Assembly (NCBI GenBank): GCA_009783565.1
Contig: WRDF01000005.1
Location: forward strand, 1-64,000
DNA from: Rikenellaceae bacterium
GTDB taxonomy: Bacteria; Bacteroidota; Bacteroidia; Bacteroidales; Rikenellaceae
Direction: 5' to 3'
Length of the DNA stretch: 64,000 bases
Shown one piece after another: positions 8,379 to 17,035 of this stretch. The translations under genes and the position numbers were made by a program. The first letter of the stretch is position 1, and each line of letters begins with the position of its first letter. Below the pieces are notes generated by a model, which saw only the letters and a list, made by a program, of their open reading frames with translations, searched no databases and had not been told where the DNA came from.

Positions 8379-11174
8379 TCAAAAAAGCCCCAGCTGCTGA
8401 TCCTCGTCTTTCGGACGCTCGATCTCGAATTCGATGTCATCGGCGGCAGGCTTGCCATCATCATCATCCGCAACCTCGTCATCGCCCATATCTTCACCCG
8501 CGACGAGAACCGTCTCCGCGCCGTTCACGATCTCATCTACCTCGACCGTGCCGACGACTTCGCGGTGATGACCTTCCATCTCGACATCCACAGCCCTGTC
8601 GCCGAATCCATCCGGCTCAGTCTCATCGGCAGACCCCGTAGAGGGTCGCTCCTCCAAGCGCGGAGTAGCGAACGCCGTCCCCGAAACCTCGTAAACCGTC
8701 AGGCGTTTGCCCTTTGCTCGGTGGCTTTTCACGCCGATAAATTCCTCGACATCAATGAGTTCGGCCGGTCGTCCGGCGTTGCGGCCACCGTATGAAACCT
8801 CCAAAACAGGCGCAAAATCCGCCGACAGGCAGACCAGACGCGACGCCGGATTGTCTTCATCGACGAACGATTGCATTTTCTCGTTCTGCTCGGCAATGAA
8901 CCGTTTGAGATAGAAGAACTTAGCTCCCGCGTCATAATACACCGCGCTGTAAATCCGTTCGGGATCGTGCTTCTCGACGCGCAGAGTGTCGTCGGGGAAA
9001 TGATGCCCCGTATCGAATCCTGCGGTGTAATACTGCCCGCGCGCGGTGAAAACCACGATGCGGTCTGCGCCTGCGAACTCGCCCAACAGCGCCCCGCGCC
9101 CATCGACGTTCAGGCGACGCACCTCGTCGTCGAACCAGATATTCTGTCCCGCAAGGGTCGATGTTCCCGCCGTTTTGAGTACGATCTTCTGAATGCCATA
9201 GCGCGAAAAGAGATTCCCCTGACTGCTGCGCCCTTTTATGGCGAGCGTGCTGAAATCGAGGTCTACAATGAGTTTTTTCAGGCGCGGGCGCGGACGGAAA
9301 TAGACTTTCAGCACTTCGGCCTCACCGTTGGGATTGACGCTCATGTAGAGTATCTCGCTGCGCGGCGTGCCTTTGGTCATGTCGTACTCGCGGTCGCGTG
9401 TGACGCTCGTTATCGCGCACCGTTTCATCATTATCGCCCCCGCACGCCCGTCGCGATAGAGCACGTTGTATATCGTGCGCTCGTCGTTGCGCTTGAAGAT
9501 GCCGATGTAGAGGATTCCGCGCGCGAAAAACGCCTTGTCGCTCACCTTCGTGATAATGTATTTCCCCTCTTTGGTGACCACTATCACGTCGTCCATATCC
9601 GAGCAGTCGCCGACGAACTCCGCTTCGCGCATCGAACGACCGATGCCGAAGAATCCCTCTTCGCGGTCTACGTACAACCGCGCGTTTGCGACTACGACTT
9701 TCGCCGCCTCTATGGTGTCGAACCCGCGCAGCTCGGTGCGCCGCTCGCGCCCCTTGCCGTATTTCTCTTTTATCCGCGTATAATACGCTATGGCATAATC
9801 GATCAGATGCGTGAGGTCGTGCTTGACCTGAGCCGTTTCGTCCTCCACGCTCTTTATGAACTCATCGGCCTTCGTGCTGTCGAACCGCGAGATGCGGATG
9901 AATCGCAGCTCCGTGAGCTTCACGATGTCATCGGTCGTTATCTCGCGCCTCAGTCTGCCGGCGAACGGCTTCAACCCCTCGCCGACAGCCGCGTAAGCCT
10001 CCTCGCGCGAGCGCGACCCCTCGATACGCTGGTAGAGTTTGTTCTCGATGAATATTTTTTCCAGCGATGAGGCGTGCCATGCTTCGTCCAGCTCGCCCAA
10101 GCGTATTTCCAACTCGCGCTGCAACAGGCGTTTGGTGTCGTCGGTCGAACGGCGCAGAATCTCCGTCACCCCCATAAAATGGGGCTTATCGCCACCCGTA
10201 ATCACACACGAATTGGGCGAGATCGAAACCTCGCAATCGGTGAACGCATACAGCGCGTCGATGGTCTTGTCGCTCGATTCGTCGTTGCTCACGTGCACAA
10301 GGATCTCCACCCGCTCGGCCGTATTGTCGTCCACGCGCCGGATCTTGATTTTTCCGCGTTCGTTGGCGCGAACTATCGATTCCTTTATCGATTCGGTGGT
10401 CGTGCCATACGGAATCTCGGTGATAGCCAGCGTTTTGCGGTCTACTTTCGAGATACGCGCCCGCACCTTCACCGCTCCGCCGCGAAGCCCGTCGTTGTAG
10501 CGCGATACGTCAGCGAGACCACCCGTCTGAAAATCCGGAAATAGCACAAAGTCCTCGCCCCGCAGGTGAGCGATGCACGCGTCGATTATCTCGTTAAAGT
10601 TGTGCGGCAGAATTTTCGACGCCAGCCCCACCGCGATACCCTCCACACCCTGTGCCAGCAACAGCGGAAACTTTACGGGCAGCGTCACAGGCTCTTGATT
10701 CCGCCCGTCGTAGGACAGCATCCACTCGGTGGTCTTGGGATTGAACGCCACTTCCAGCGCAAATTTCGACAGCCGCGCCTCTATATATCGTGCTGCCGCT
10801 GCCTCGTCGCCAGTCAGGATATTGCCCCAGTTGCCCTGACAATCGATGAGCAGGTCTTTCTGTCCCAGCTGCACCAGCGCGTCGCCTATCGACGCATCGC
10901 CGTGCGGATGGTACTGCATCGTCTGCCCGATGACGTTGGCGACTTTATTATACCTCCCGTCGTCGAGCTTTTTCATGGCGTGCAGGATGCGTCTCTGCAC
11001 GGGTTTCAGCCCGTCTTCGGCATGAGGCACGGCGCGTTCCAATATAACATACGACGCATAGTCCAAGAACCAGTCCTTGTACATCCCCGTGAGGTTATGC
11101 CTCGTTGCCTCGCCTTCGAGCAGCTTGCCGAATTTCCCCTGCGCTTCCTCTTTTATATCTTCGTTTTCCAACAT
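8379..11174 (-). CDS. parC: DNA topoisomerase IV subunit A
   Basis: A 931-residue type IIA topoisomerase A subunit that, with ParE, decatenates and relaxes DNA. The N-terminal DNA-breakage domain shows ASYVILERAVPHAEDGLKPVQRRILHAM and QTMQYHPHGDASIGDAL. The active-site tyrosine is in AAARYIEARLS. A long beta-pinwheel C-terminal region follows and lacks an obvious GyrA box. It ends in an acidic tail of about 100 residues (from about residue 830), as is common in Bacteroidota ParC. ParC rather than GyrA is inferred from this and from parE upstream on the same strand. The two are separated by one small unrelated gene, which ends 8 bp before this ATG. Confidence 0.92.
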   Translation of the reverse strand: MLENEDIKEEAQGKFGKLLEGEATRHNLTGMYKDWFLDYASYVILERAVPHAEDGLKPVQRRILHAMKKLDDGRYNKVANVIGQTMQYHPHGDASIGDALVQLGQKDLLIDCQGNWGNILTGDEAAAARYIEARLSKFALEVAFNPKTTEWMLSYDGRNQEPVTLPVKFPLLLAQGVEGIAVGLASKILPHNFNEIIDACIAHLRGEDFVLFPDFQTGGLADVSRYNDGLRGGAVKVRARISKVDRKTLAITEIPYGTTTESIKESIVRANERGKIKIRRVDDNTAERVEILVHVSNDESSDKTIDALYAFTDCEVSISPNSCVITGGDKPHFMGVTEILRRSTDDTKRLLQRELEIRLGELDEAWHASSLEKIFIENKLYQRIEGSRSREEAYAAVGEGLKPFAGRLRREITTDDIVKLTELRFIRISRFDSTKADEFIKSVEDETAQVKHDLTHLIDYAIAYYTRIKEKYGKGRERRTELRGFDTIEAAKVVVANARLYVDREEGFFGIGRSMREAEFVGDCSDMDDVIVVTKEGKYIITKVSDKAFFARGILYIGIFKRNDERTIYNVLYRDGRAGAIMMKRCAITSVTRDREYDMTKGTPRSEILYMSVNPNGEAEVLKVYFRPRPRLKKLIVDLDFSTLAIKGRSSQGNLFSRYGIQKIVLKTAGTSTLAGQNIWFDDEVRRLNVDGRGALLGEFAGADRIVVFTARGQYYTAGFDTGHHFPDDTLRVEKHDPERIYSAVYYDAGAKFFYLKRFIAEQNEKMQSFVDEDNPASRLVCLSADFAPVLEVSYGGRNAGRPAELIDVEEFIGVKSHRAKGKRLTVYEVSGTAFATPRLEERPSTGSADETEPDGFGDRAVDVEMEGHHREVVGTVEVDEIVNGAETVLVAGEDMGDDEVADDDDGKPAADDIEFEIERPKDEDQQLGLF

Positions 11175-11182
11175 TTTCTGAT

Positions 11183-11695
11183 TTATAAACTGTCATTGAC
11201 AGAACTTAACAGGGCACTCAAACTAATTATTTTACTGCCTTTACTTTCATAATAATGCAGCATCTCGTCAATTTTCCTTTTGTCATAACTCGTAATGCAA
11301 TCAGAGATGACATTAACTTTATAATTTGCCTTACACAAATTGAAAACGGTCGATTTAACGCAAGCGACAGCATCCGCTCCTGTTATGTAAAATTCATCTA
11401 TTTCGTTTCTATTTATAAAGTCGGTAAATTCCTCACTACTCAATGCGTTTCCTTTATATTTTGTAAAAACATTTTTTGATACTATTTTCAAATCCGGAAC
11501 TAACTCAGCCCCGCGTGTATCGGGCTTAAAAGTCCTCGTGCCGCCTGATAAGTTTTCATGCCTGATATAAACGACATGTATTTCGTTCTCAACGGCCCAG
11601 TCTATCGACTTGTTTATGTTCTCTATTACCTCCTTGTAATTCTTCGTTATATCATTTTGAATATCTATTATCACTAAAACTTTTCTCTGCGCCAT
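11183..11695 (-). CDS. cysteine hydrolase, isochorismatase-like
   Basis: A 170-residue protein of the isochorismatase-like hydrolase superfamily, whose members cleave amides or vinyl ethers through a cysteine thioester. The triad is visible: D11 in VLVIIDIQND, K79 in NVFTKYKGNAL and C112 in TGADAVACVKST. The substrate is unknown; nicotinamide, biuret and isochorismate are all possible for this fold. Its base composition is clearly AT-richer than that of its neighbours. It sits between parE and parC, genes normally adjacent in this group, so it looks like a later insertion that kept the operon direction. Spacing to parC is only 8 bp. Confidence 0.85.
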   Translation of the reverse strand: MAQRKVLVIIDIQNDITKNYKEVIENINKSIDWAVENEIHVVYIRHENLSGGTRTFKPDTRGAELVPDLKIVSKNVFTKYKGNALSSEEFTDFINRNEIDEFYITGADAVACVKSTVFNLCKANYKVNVISDCITSYDKRKIDEMLHYYESKGSKIISLSALLSSVNDSL

Positions 11696-11765
11696 AGACT
11701 CCTTATATTTTTGCCTGACGGTTAATATTTAGTTTAATTTTCTACTTAATTGTCCACTGCGCGCG

Positions 11766-13631
11766 TCACAACGCCTCCGCGTCTACCTCCTCCGTATAAT
11801 CGATTTCCGTGCGCAGGTTGCCCATTATGAACCGCTGGCGGTCGGGCGTGTTCTTGCCCATATAGAATTCCAGCATATCCTGCACCGCATCGTTCTTGGT
11901 CATGCGTACTTTTTCCAGCCGCATGTCCGCACCGATGAACGCCTTGAACTCATCAGCCGAGATTTCGCCCAATCCTTTGAAACGCGTGATTTCCGGGTTT
12001 GCGCCCAACCGCGCCACCGCCCGCTGTCTCTCCTCCTCGCTGTAACAGTAAACCGTCTCGCGGCGGTTGCGCACGCGGAACAATGGCGTTTGCAGCACGA
12101 AAAGATGCTCCTGGCGTATCACATCGGGAAAAAATTGCAGAAAAAACGTTATCAGCAGCAGGCGTATGTGCATCCCGTCCACATCGGCGTCCGTCGCTAT
12201 GATTATCTTGTTGTAGCGCAGGTCGTCCATGTCGTTCTCAATGTTCAGCGCCGCTTGCAGCAGATTGAACTCCTCGTTCTCGTAAACCACCTTTTTCGTA
12301 AGCCCGTAGCAGTTCAACGGCTTTCCGCGCAGCGAGAACACCGCCTGCGTCTGCACGTCGCGGCTCTGAGTTATCGACCCGCTCGCCGAGTTCCCCTCGG
12401 TGATGAAGATCATCGTCTCCTCGCGGCGGTCGTTTTTCATGTCGGTGAGATGCACCTTGCTATCGCGCAGCTTCTTGTTGTTCAGGCTTACTTTCTTGGC
12501 CATCTCTTTGGCCTTTTTCTGGATGCCTGAAATAGCTTTGCGCTCCTTTTCGTTCTCGACTATCTTCTTCTGCAACACTTCGGCCGTCGCGGGGTTTTTG
12601 TGCAGATAGTTGTCGAGATTCGCTTTCAGAAAATCGAGTATGAACGCGCGGATGGTCTGCCCGTCCTCCTCGATCTTCGTCGAGGAGAGGCTGACTTTCG
12701 TCTGCTGTCCGAACTGCGGATCGACCATCTTTATACTGATCGCCGCAACGATCGACGTGCGCACGTCCGACGGATCGTAGTCCTTATGGTAGAAATCCTT
12801 TATCGTCTTGGCCACCGCCTCGCGGAACGCCGACTGGTGCGTGCCGCCCTGCGTGGTGTGCTGGCCGTTCACGAACGAAAAATAGGTCTCGCCGTAGCCC
12901 GTGCCGTGCGTTATCGCCACCTCTATATCCTCGCCCGACAGGTGTATCGGCGGGTACAGCGGCTCTTCTGTCATGTTCTCATGCAACAGGTCGAGCAACC
13001 CGTTCTTCGAGCAGTATGTCGCGCCGTTCAGGCGAATAGTAAGCCCCGTGTTGAGGTAGGTGTAGTTTTTCACCATCGTTTCGAGGAACTCCGGCCGGAA
13101 GTGGTATTCCCCGAAGATCGCCTCATCGGGCGTGAACTGCACCAGCGTCCCGTCGGCCTCCGCAACGCCGCTTTCCCATTCGTCGCGCTGCTCCAATCCC
13201 TCGGCGAACCACACCGTATGCACCTGTCCCTCGCGCACGCTGCGCGCCATGAACGTGCCGCTGAGCATGTTCACCGCCTTCACACCCACGCCGTTCAGTC
13301 CTACCGTCTTTTTGAACGCCGCCGAGCCGTACTTGCCGCCCGTGTTCATTTTCGACACCGCCGCACTCAGGCTGTTAAGCGGTATCCCGCGCCCATAGTC
13401 GCGGACCGTCACCGTCCGCTCCTCCACCGTGATGTCGATCGTCCGCCCCGCGCCCATGATAAACTCATCGACCGAGTTGTCCACGACTTCCTTGAACAGC
13501 ACATATATCCCGTCGTCCGACTGTGCGCCGTCGCCGAGCTTGCCGATATACATACCCGGCCTCAACCGCAGGTGCTCCCTCGGCGACAATGATTTTATAT
13601 CATCATCCGTATATTTCGCTACAACACTCAT
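11766..13631 (-). CDS. parE: DNA topoisomerase IV subunit B
   Basis: The 621-residue ATPase subunit of topoisomerase IV. The GHKL ATP-binding site is visible as [27 protein letters not shown] and [16 protein letters not shown]. The TOPRIM metal site appears as [11 protein letters not shown] and [16 protein letters not shown], with the C-terminal [25 protein letters not shown] replaces the more common EGDSAGGS, a variant I associate with Bacteroidota ParE. The short length without a GyrB insert fits ParE. It heads the parE, cysteine hydrolase, parC cluster. A near-consensus -7 (TAGGATTTG on the minus strand) lies about 35 bp upstream. Confidence 0.92.
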   Translation of the reverse strand: MSVVAKYTDDDIKSLSPREHLRLRPGMYIGKLGDGAQSDDGIYVLFKEVVDNSVDEFIMGAGRTIDITVEERTVTVRDYGRGIPLNSLSAAVSKMNTGGKYGSAAFKKTVGLNGVGVKAVNMLSGTFMARSVREGQVHTVWFAEGLEQRDEWESGVAEADGTLVQFTPDEAIFGEYHFRPEFLETMVKNYTYLNTGLTIRLNGATYCSKNGLLDLLHENMTEEPLYPPIHLSGEDIEVAITHGTGYGETYFSFVNGQHTTQGGTHQSAFREAVAKTIKDFYHKDYDPSDVRTSIVAAISIKMVDPQFGQQTKVSLSSTKIEEDGQTIRAFILDFLKANLDNYLHKNPATAEVLQKKIVENEKERKAISGIQKKAKEMAKKVSLNNKKLRDSKVHLTDMKNDRREETMIFITEGNSASGSITQSRDVQTQAVFSLRGKPLNCYGLTKKVVYENEEFNLLQAALNIENDMDDLRYNKIIIATDADVDGMHIRLLLITFFLQFFPDVIRQEHLFVLQTPLFRVRNRRETVYCYSEEERQRAVARLGANPEITRFKGLGEISADEFKAFIGADMRLEKVRMTKNDAVQDMLEFYMGKNTPDRQRFIMGNLRTEIDYTEEVDAEAL

Positions 13632-13717
13632 ATTCTCCTAAAACTCAGAGTCTGTTCTCACAAATCCTATCATTCGTTTTCGTCGCGCCGACGGCGGTGT
13701 GGACGCACAATGAAATG

Positions 13718-13786
13718 TAGCGTCCCGCCGTCGCGCCGCGTGGGGCGGCGGCGGGACGCGGCACTTTTGCTGATGCAAAAGTGCTC
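13718..13786. repeat. two adjacent strong inverted repeats after plsC
   Basis: GCGTCCCGCCG pairs with CGGCGGGACGC (about 13718-13760), followed by a perfect 10-bp stem GCACTTTTGC/GCAAAAGTGC with a TGAT loop (13761-13784). The second stem begins 2 bp after the plsC stop and may end its transcript, though no T-tract follows. Confidence 0.6.
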
Positions 13787-14482
13787 CTACCGGTCGTTTT
13801 TGTCTTTGCGCGCTTGCTCCATTGAACTTCTGACAACATCCTGTTCAGCAACGGCGGGCGGCAAGATGCTGATTTTAAACCGATTACGGAAATTTATCCG
13901 CCGACCCCGCAGCGCCGGCCCTGTGCCGCTCAGAACTACGGGCAGTACCTCAACGCCTGCCGTCCGCGCCATCACGAACGCCCCGTCGCGAAACTTGCCC
14001 AATTCGTCGGTCTTGCTGCGCGATCCTTCGGGGAAAACCGCCACCGAAACGCCGCGCCCAAGCCATGCCTCGCCCTGCTCTATCATCTGCCGCGCGCTGG
14101 CTGCCGAACCGCGCCGGATCGCAATTCCGCCTTGCAGCCACAGCACCCAGCCCGCAAGAGGCCAGCGATAGACCTCGCGCTTGCTCACCCATTTGAAACT
14201 GCGCATCGGCAAAAAATACAGCAACGGTATATCGAGCATCGAGCGGTGATTCGCGACTATGACGTATGCCGTGCCGGGACGAATATTTTCGCGCCCTGCA
14301 ATTTCCACTTTCCATCCCGGCGTGAGCCAGAAATAGCCTCGCGCAAGCAGGCGGGTCATCTGATATATCGCGACACGCCCCGTGTCCCACCATGCCGTGA
14401 GGACGAAGACCACGCACATCGCCGCGAAAAAGACGAACGTGTATACGAGGAAAAAGATATAGAACAGGATGGATAAAATCAT
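13787..14482 (-). CDS. plsC: 1-acyl-sn-glycerol-3-phosphate acyltransferase
   Basis: A 231-residue membrane-associated acyltransferase that converts lysophosphatidic acid to phosphatidic acid in phospholipid synthesis. An N-terminal hydrophobic segment (residues 1-31) is followed by the catalytic HX4D motif at H79 and D84 (ANHRSMLDIPLL). The FPEGSRSKTDELGKFRDGAF substrate-binding block and a late VVLSGTGPALRGRRI segment complete the fold. The length is typical. It stands alone between convergent parE sequence and divergent fabD. Other LPLAT-family roles such as lipid A-type acyl transfer are less likely given the EGSRS motif. Confidence 0.88.
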   Translation of the reverse strand: MILSILFYIFFLVYTFVFFAAMCVVFVLTAWWDTGRVAIYQMTRLLARGYFWLTPGWKVEIAGRENIRPGTAYVIVANHRSMLDIPLLYFLPMRSFKWVSKREVYRWPLAGWVLWLQGGIAIRRGSAASARQMIEQGEAWLGRGVSVAVFPEGSRSKTDELGKFRDGAFVMARTAGVEVLPVVLSGTGPALRGRRINFRNRFKISILPPAVAEQDVVRSSMEQARKDKNDR

Positions 14483-14517
14483 CGCACCGCAAATTTAGTA
14501 TTTTTTCGCAAGGTCGC

Positions 14518-14550
14518 AAACACCCGCGTGCGTTTTCCGAGCCTGCCACC
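14518..14550. repeat. copy of dispersed palindromic intergenic element (diverged)
   Basis: ACACCCGCGTGCGTTTTCC followed by GAGCCTGCC matches, in reverse, the GGCAGGCTGGAAAACACACGCGTGT element seen at 33013 with a few changes. Confidence 0.5.
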
Positions 14551-14616
14551 GCTTTGGCGAATGCCGCGTAAACAAATAATTCGTAACTTCGCGGCGAGAA
14601 ACCATAACTACACGAT

Positions 14617-15504
14617 ATGAAAAAAGCTTACGTTTTTCCCGGACAGGGCGCGCAGTTCGTCGGCATGGGCAAGGACTTATATGACAACGCGGGGGAGGCC
14701 CGTGTGCTTTTCGAGCGCGCGAACGACATTCTCGGCTTCCGCATTACCGACATAATGTTCGGCGGAACGGACGAAGAATTGCGCCAGACGCGCGTCACGC
14801 AACCCGCGATTTTCCTGCATTCGGTAATTCTTGCGCGGGCGCTGGGCGATGTGTTCCGCCCCGATATGGTCGCCGGTCACTCTCTGGGCGAGTTCAGCGC
14901 ACTCACGGCTGCCGGCGCGCTGAGCTTCGAGGATGGACTGACGCTCGTCTCCAAGCGCGCGGCGGCAATGCAAAAGGCGTGCGAAGCCAACCCTTCTACG
15001 ATGGCGGCGGTTCTGGGCATGGACGATGAGCGCGTAGAAGAGATATTGAGCGGCATTGGCGGCGTGGTCGTTCCGGCAAATTACAATTCGCCCGGACAGT
15101 TGGTGATTTCGGGTAGCAACGAGGCTATCGACGCGGCGTGCGAGACGTTGCTGGCAGCCGGTGCGAAGCGTGCGATGAAGCTCAACGTGGGCGGAGCGTT
15201 CCACTCGCCTTTGATGGAGTCTGCACGCATGGAGTTGTCGGAAGCCATTGCCCACGCGCCCGTTCATACGCCCGTGTGTCCCGTGTATCAGAACGTCGAT
15301 GCGCGGCCGCATACCGAGCCTGTCACGATCAAGGCTAATCTCATCGAGCAGCTTACCGCACCGGTGCGCTGGACACAGATTGTGCAGAATATGCTTGCCG
15401 ACGGAGCGACGGAGTTCATCGAGCTGGGGCCCGGCAACGTGCTCGCAGGACTTATCAAAAAGGTGAACCGCGAGGCGCAGACCGAATCCAGGCAGGCTTT
15501 GTAA
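14617..15504 (+). CDS. fabD: malonyl-CoA:ACP transacylase
   Basis: FabD loads malonate onto acyl carrier protein for fatty-acid synthesis. The 295-residue protein starts with the family motif VFPGQGAQFVGMGKDLY. The nucleophile serine S89 is in GHSLGEFSALTAAGAL, and the catalytic histidine is in GGAFHSPLM. A late ELGPGNVLAGLIKK block is also typical. A variant -7 box, TAACTTCG (14584-14591), lies about 25 bp upstream and a strong terminator follows, so it is monocistronic. No other fab gene is adjacent. Confidence 0.95.
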   Translation: MKKAYVFPGQGAQFVGMGKDLYDNAGEARVLFERANDILGFRITDIMFGGTDEELRQTRVTQPAIFLHSVILARALGDVFRPDMVAGHSLGEFSALTAAGALSFEDGLTLVSKRAAAMQKACEANPSTMAAVLGMDDERVEEILSGIGGVVVPANYNSPGQLVISGSNEAIDAACETLLAAGAKRAMKLNVGGAFHSPLMESARMELSEAIAHAPVHTPVCPVYQNVDARPHTEPVTIKANLIEQLTAPVRWTQIVQNMLADGATEFIELGPGNVLAGLIKKVNREAQTESRQAL

Positions 15505-15531
15505 AAAGCTTCTTTACTGTCTGTCATAACG

Positions 15532-15568
15532 AAAGCCGACGGAACGCAATGTTCCGTCGGCTTTTTTT
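15532..15568 (+). terminator. rho-independent terminator of fabD
   Basis: AAAGCCGACGGAAC pairs with GTTCCGTCGGCTTT around GCAAT, followed by a T run. Confidence 0.92.
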
Positions 15569-15588
15569 GTGAAAACTTGCGAATAGTA

Positions 15589-15619
15589 TTGATAATTCAA
15601 TATAGATTTTATATCTTTG
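15589..15619 (+). promoter_or_regulatory. consensus Bacteroidota promoter before the IS1-like remnant
   Basis: TTG (15589-15591), a 20-bp spacer and TATCTTTG (15612-15619), followed 13 bp later by the transposase ATG. Confidence 0.65.
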
Positions 15620-15632
15620 TCAAAATTTATGT

Positions 15633-16049
15633 ATGAATTGCACAAAATGCGGCGGCGAGAACTATTGCAGAGACGGAGTAATACAGGGTCGCCAGAGATT
15701 TAAATGCAAGACGTGCGGATATCGATATACGGTGACACGTAAATCCGACGTGAAACCCGACGAAACGCGTCGGGCCGCGCTTGAAATGCACCTTGAAGGC
15801 ATGGGATTCAGGACGATAGGACGGATATTGAAAGTAAGCTACGGCACGGTGTATCGGTGGGTGGACGGATGGAGCGAGGGACTAAGATTGCCAAGACGCC
15901 CCGGAAAAGCCACCGTCATAGAGCTTGACGAAATGCAAAAATACATTGGCCGAAAAAAAACTGCCGACGAACACAGACTGCTGCTGATCGACATGGAGAA
16001 CGGCTCGTCATTGCTCTCCATAAAGCAATCGGGCGGAGAAAAGAGTTGA
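15633..16049 (+). pseudogene. truncated IS1-like transposase (InsA plus start of InsB)
   Basis: The 138 residues begin with the InsA zinc-ribbon (MNCTKCGGENYCRDGVIQGRQRFKCKTCGYRYTV) and a helix-turn-helix (GFRTIGRILKVSYGTVYRWV). They then enter the InsB catalytic part (IELDEMQKYIGRKK) and stop after DMENGSSLLSIKQSGGEKS. A complete InsAB fusion is about 230-260 residues with the DDE catalytic core, so most of the active site is missing. The next gene starts 96 bp later with no more transposase sequence. I saw no clear flanking inverted repeats. It could still make a DNA-binding InsA-like repressor, since its promoter is intact. Confidence 0.75.
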
Positions 16050-16062
16050 CTATATTAAATTA

Positions 16063-16092
16063 ACACACGTGCGTGTTTTCCAGCCTGCCGGA
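16063..16092. repeat. copy of dispersed palindromic intergenic element
   Basis: ACACACGTGCGTGT followed by TTTCCAGCCTGCCGG is the reverse of the CCGGCAGG-TGGAAAA-ACAC element found elsewhere in this window. Confidence 0.6.
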
Positions 16093-16145
16093 CGGCGAAA
16101 TTTACATGAACGAACTTTAACCAAATAACAAAAACCGAAAACGCC

Positions 16146-16688
16146 ATGACAAATAATTTGCTCGAATCGGATGCGGTACGCCTGCGCGCACTCGAACCCG
16201 AGGATGTAGACCTGCTCTACAAGTGGGAGAACGACACGAATGTCTGGAAAGTGAGCAACACCACCGTGCCGTTTTCGCGCCACATCCTGCGGCAGTTCAT
16301 CGACAGCCAGAAGTACGACATCTTCGAGACGCGCCAACTGCGCCTCATAATCGAAGAGAAAGAGCAGCAGCGGGCGGTCGGCACGGTCGATCTGTTCGAC
16401 ATCGACCCCTATAACCGCCGCGCGGGCGTGGGCATAATAATCTACGATAAACGCGACAAGGGACAGGGTTACGCCTCCGCCGCGCTGCAACTGCTCATCC
16501 GCTATGTATTCATGGCGCTTAACCTCCATCAGATATATTGCAATATTTTGTCCGACAATACGGCGAGTCTCAACCTTTTCCGCAGTAAGGGCTTTCTCAC
16601 CGTCGGGGCAAAGCGCGGGTGGGTGCGCACCACCTCCGGCTGGACGGACGAGTATATGCTGCAACTGCTGAATCCGAAGAAAGAATGA
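16146..16688 (+). CDS. GNAT N-acetyltransferase (RimJ/RimL type)
   Basis: A 180-residue acetyltransferase of the RimJ/RimL/SpeG branch, transferring acetyl from acetyl-CoA to an amine. It shows the N-terminal VRLRALEPEDVDLLYKWEND signature, a central VGTVDLFDIDPYNRRAGVGIII strand, the acetyl-CoA loop DKRDKGQGYASAAL and a C-terminal NTASLNLFRSKGF motif. The acceptor (ribosomal protein, polyamine or drug) cannot be told from sequence. The gene stands between an element copy and rpmH. The palindrome TGCACGC-CT-GCGTGCA lies immediately after its stop. Confidence 0.88.
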   Translation: MTNNLLESDAVRLRALEPEDVDLLYKWENDTNVWKVSNTTVPFSRHILRQFIDSQKYDIFETRQLRLIIEEKEQQRAVGTVDLFDIDPYNRRAGVGIIIYDKRDKGQGYASAALQLLIRYVFMALNLHQIYCNILSDNTASLNLFRSKGFLTVGAKRGWVRTTSGWTDEYMLQLLNPKKE

Positions 16689-16704
16689 TGCACGCCTGCG
16701 TGCA
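16689..16704. repeat. short palindrome TGCACGCctGCGTGCA after the GNAT gene
   Basis: A 7-bp perfect stem that resembles the ACAC-RCGY-GTGT core of the dispersed elements. Confidence 0.45.
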
Positions 16705-16740
16705 TATTGCATCATCTCTCGAAATTTTCGCGCAAAAATT

Positions 16741-16770
16741 TTTGCGGTTTGCAAAAATGTTGTAAATTTG
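16741..16770 (+). promoter_or_regulatory. promoter of rpmH
   Basis: TTTG (16741-16744), an 18-bp spacer and TAAATTTG (16763-16770, fits TAnnTTTG) lie 41 bp before the rpmH ATG. Confidence 0.6.
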
Positions 16771-16811
16771 CACTCCGCAAAGGTGCATAAAAACGATAAA
16801 GACATATAACA

Positions 16812-16967
16812 ATGAAAAGGACTTTCCAACCCTCGCGCAGAAAGAGGATCAACAAACACGGCTTCCGTCAGCGTATGTCTACGCCTAACGGCCGCCGCGT
16901 GCTCTCGGCCCGCAGGGCCAAAGGGCGCAAAAAACTTACGGTTTCGGACGAACTCCGCGCGAAATAG
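16812..16967 (+). CDS. rpmH: 50S ribosomal protein L34
   Basis: A 51-residue basic protein with the invariant L34 sequence [19 protein letters not shown] and [21 protein letters not shown]. It is a structural protein of the large ribosomal subunit. Many bacteria place rnpA directly after rpmH; here a terminator and then mqnE follow instead. The AUG and stop (TAG 16965-16967) are unambiguous. Confidence 0.97.
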   Translation: MKRTFQPSRRKRINKHGFRQRMSTPNGRRVLSARRAKGRKKLTVSDELRAK

Positions 16968-16996
16968 TTTTGCTTCAACGCAATCTGAAAGACAAC

Positions 16997-17025
16997 AAAG
17001 CCCCCGCCTGAGAGGGGCTTTTATG
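16997..17025 (+). terminator. rho-independent terminator of rpmH
   Basis: AAAGCCCC pairs with GGGGCTTTT around a short loop, 30 bp after the rpmH stop. The mqnE ATG is 11 bp further on, so mqnE expression may depend on read-through. Confidence 0.8.
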
Positions 17026-17035
17026 TTTTTATGCC

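Noticed and set aside
16968-17035. Possible rnpA after rpmH
   Set aside because: The 68-bp gap holds only a terminator, and mqnE follows at once.
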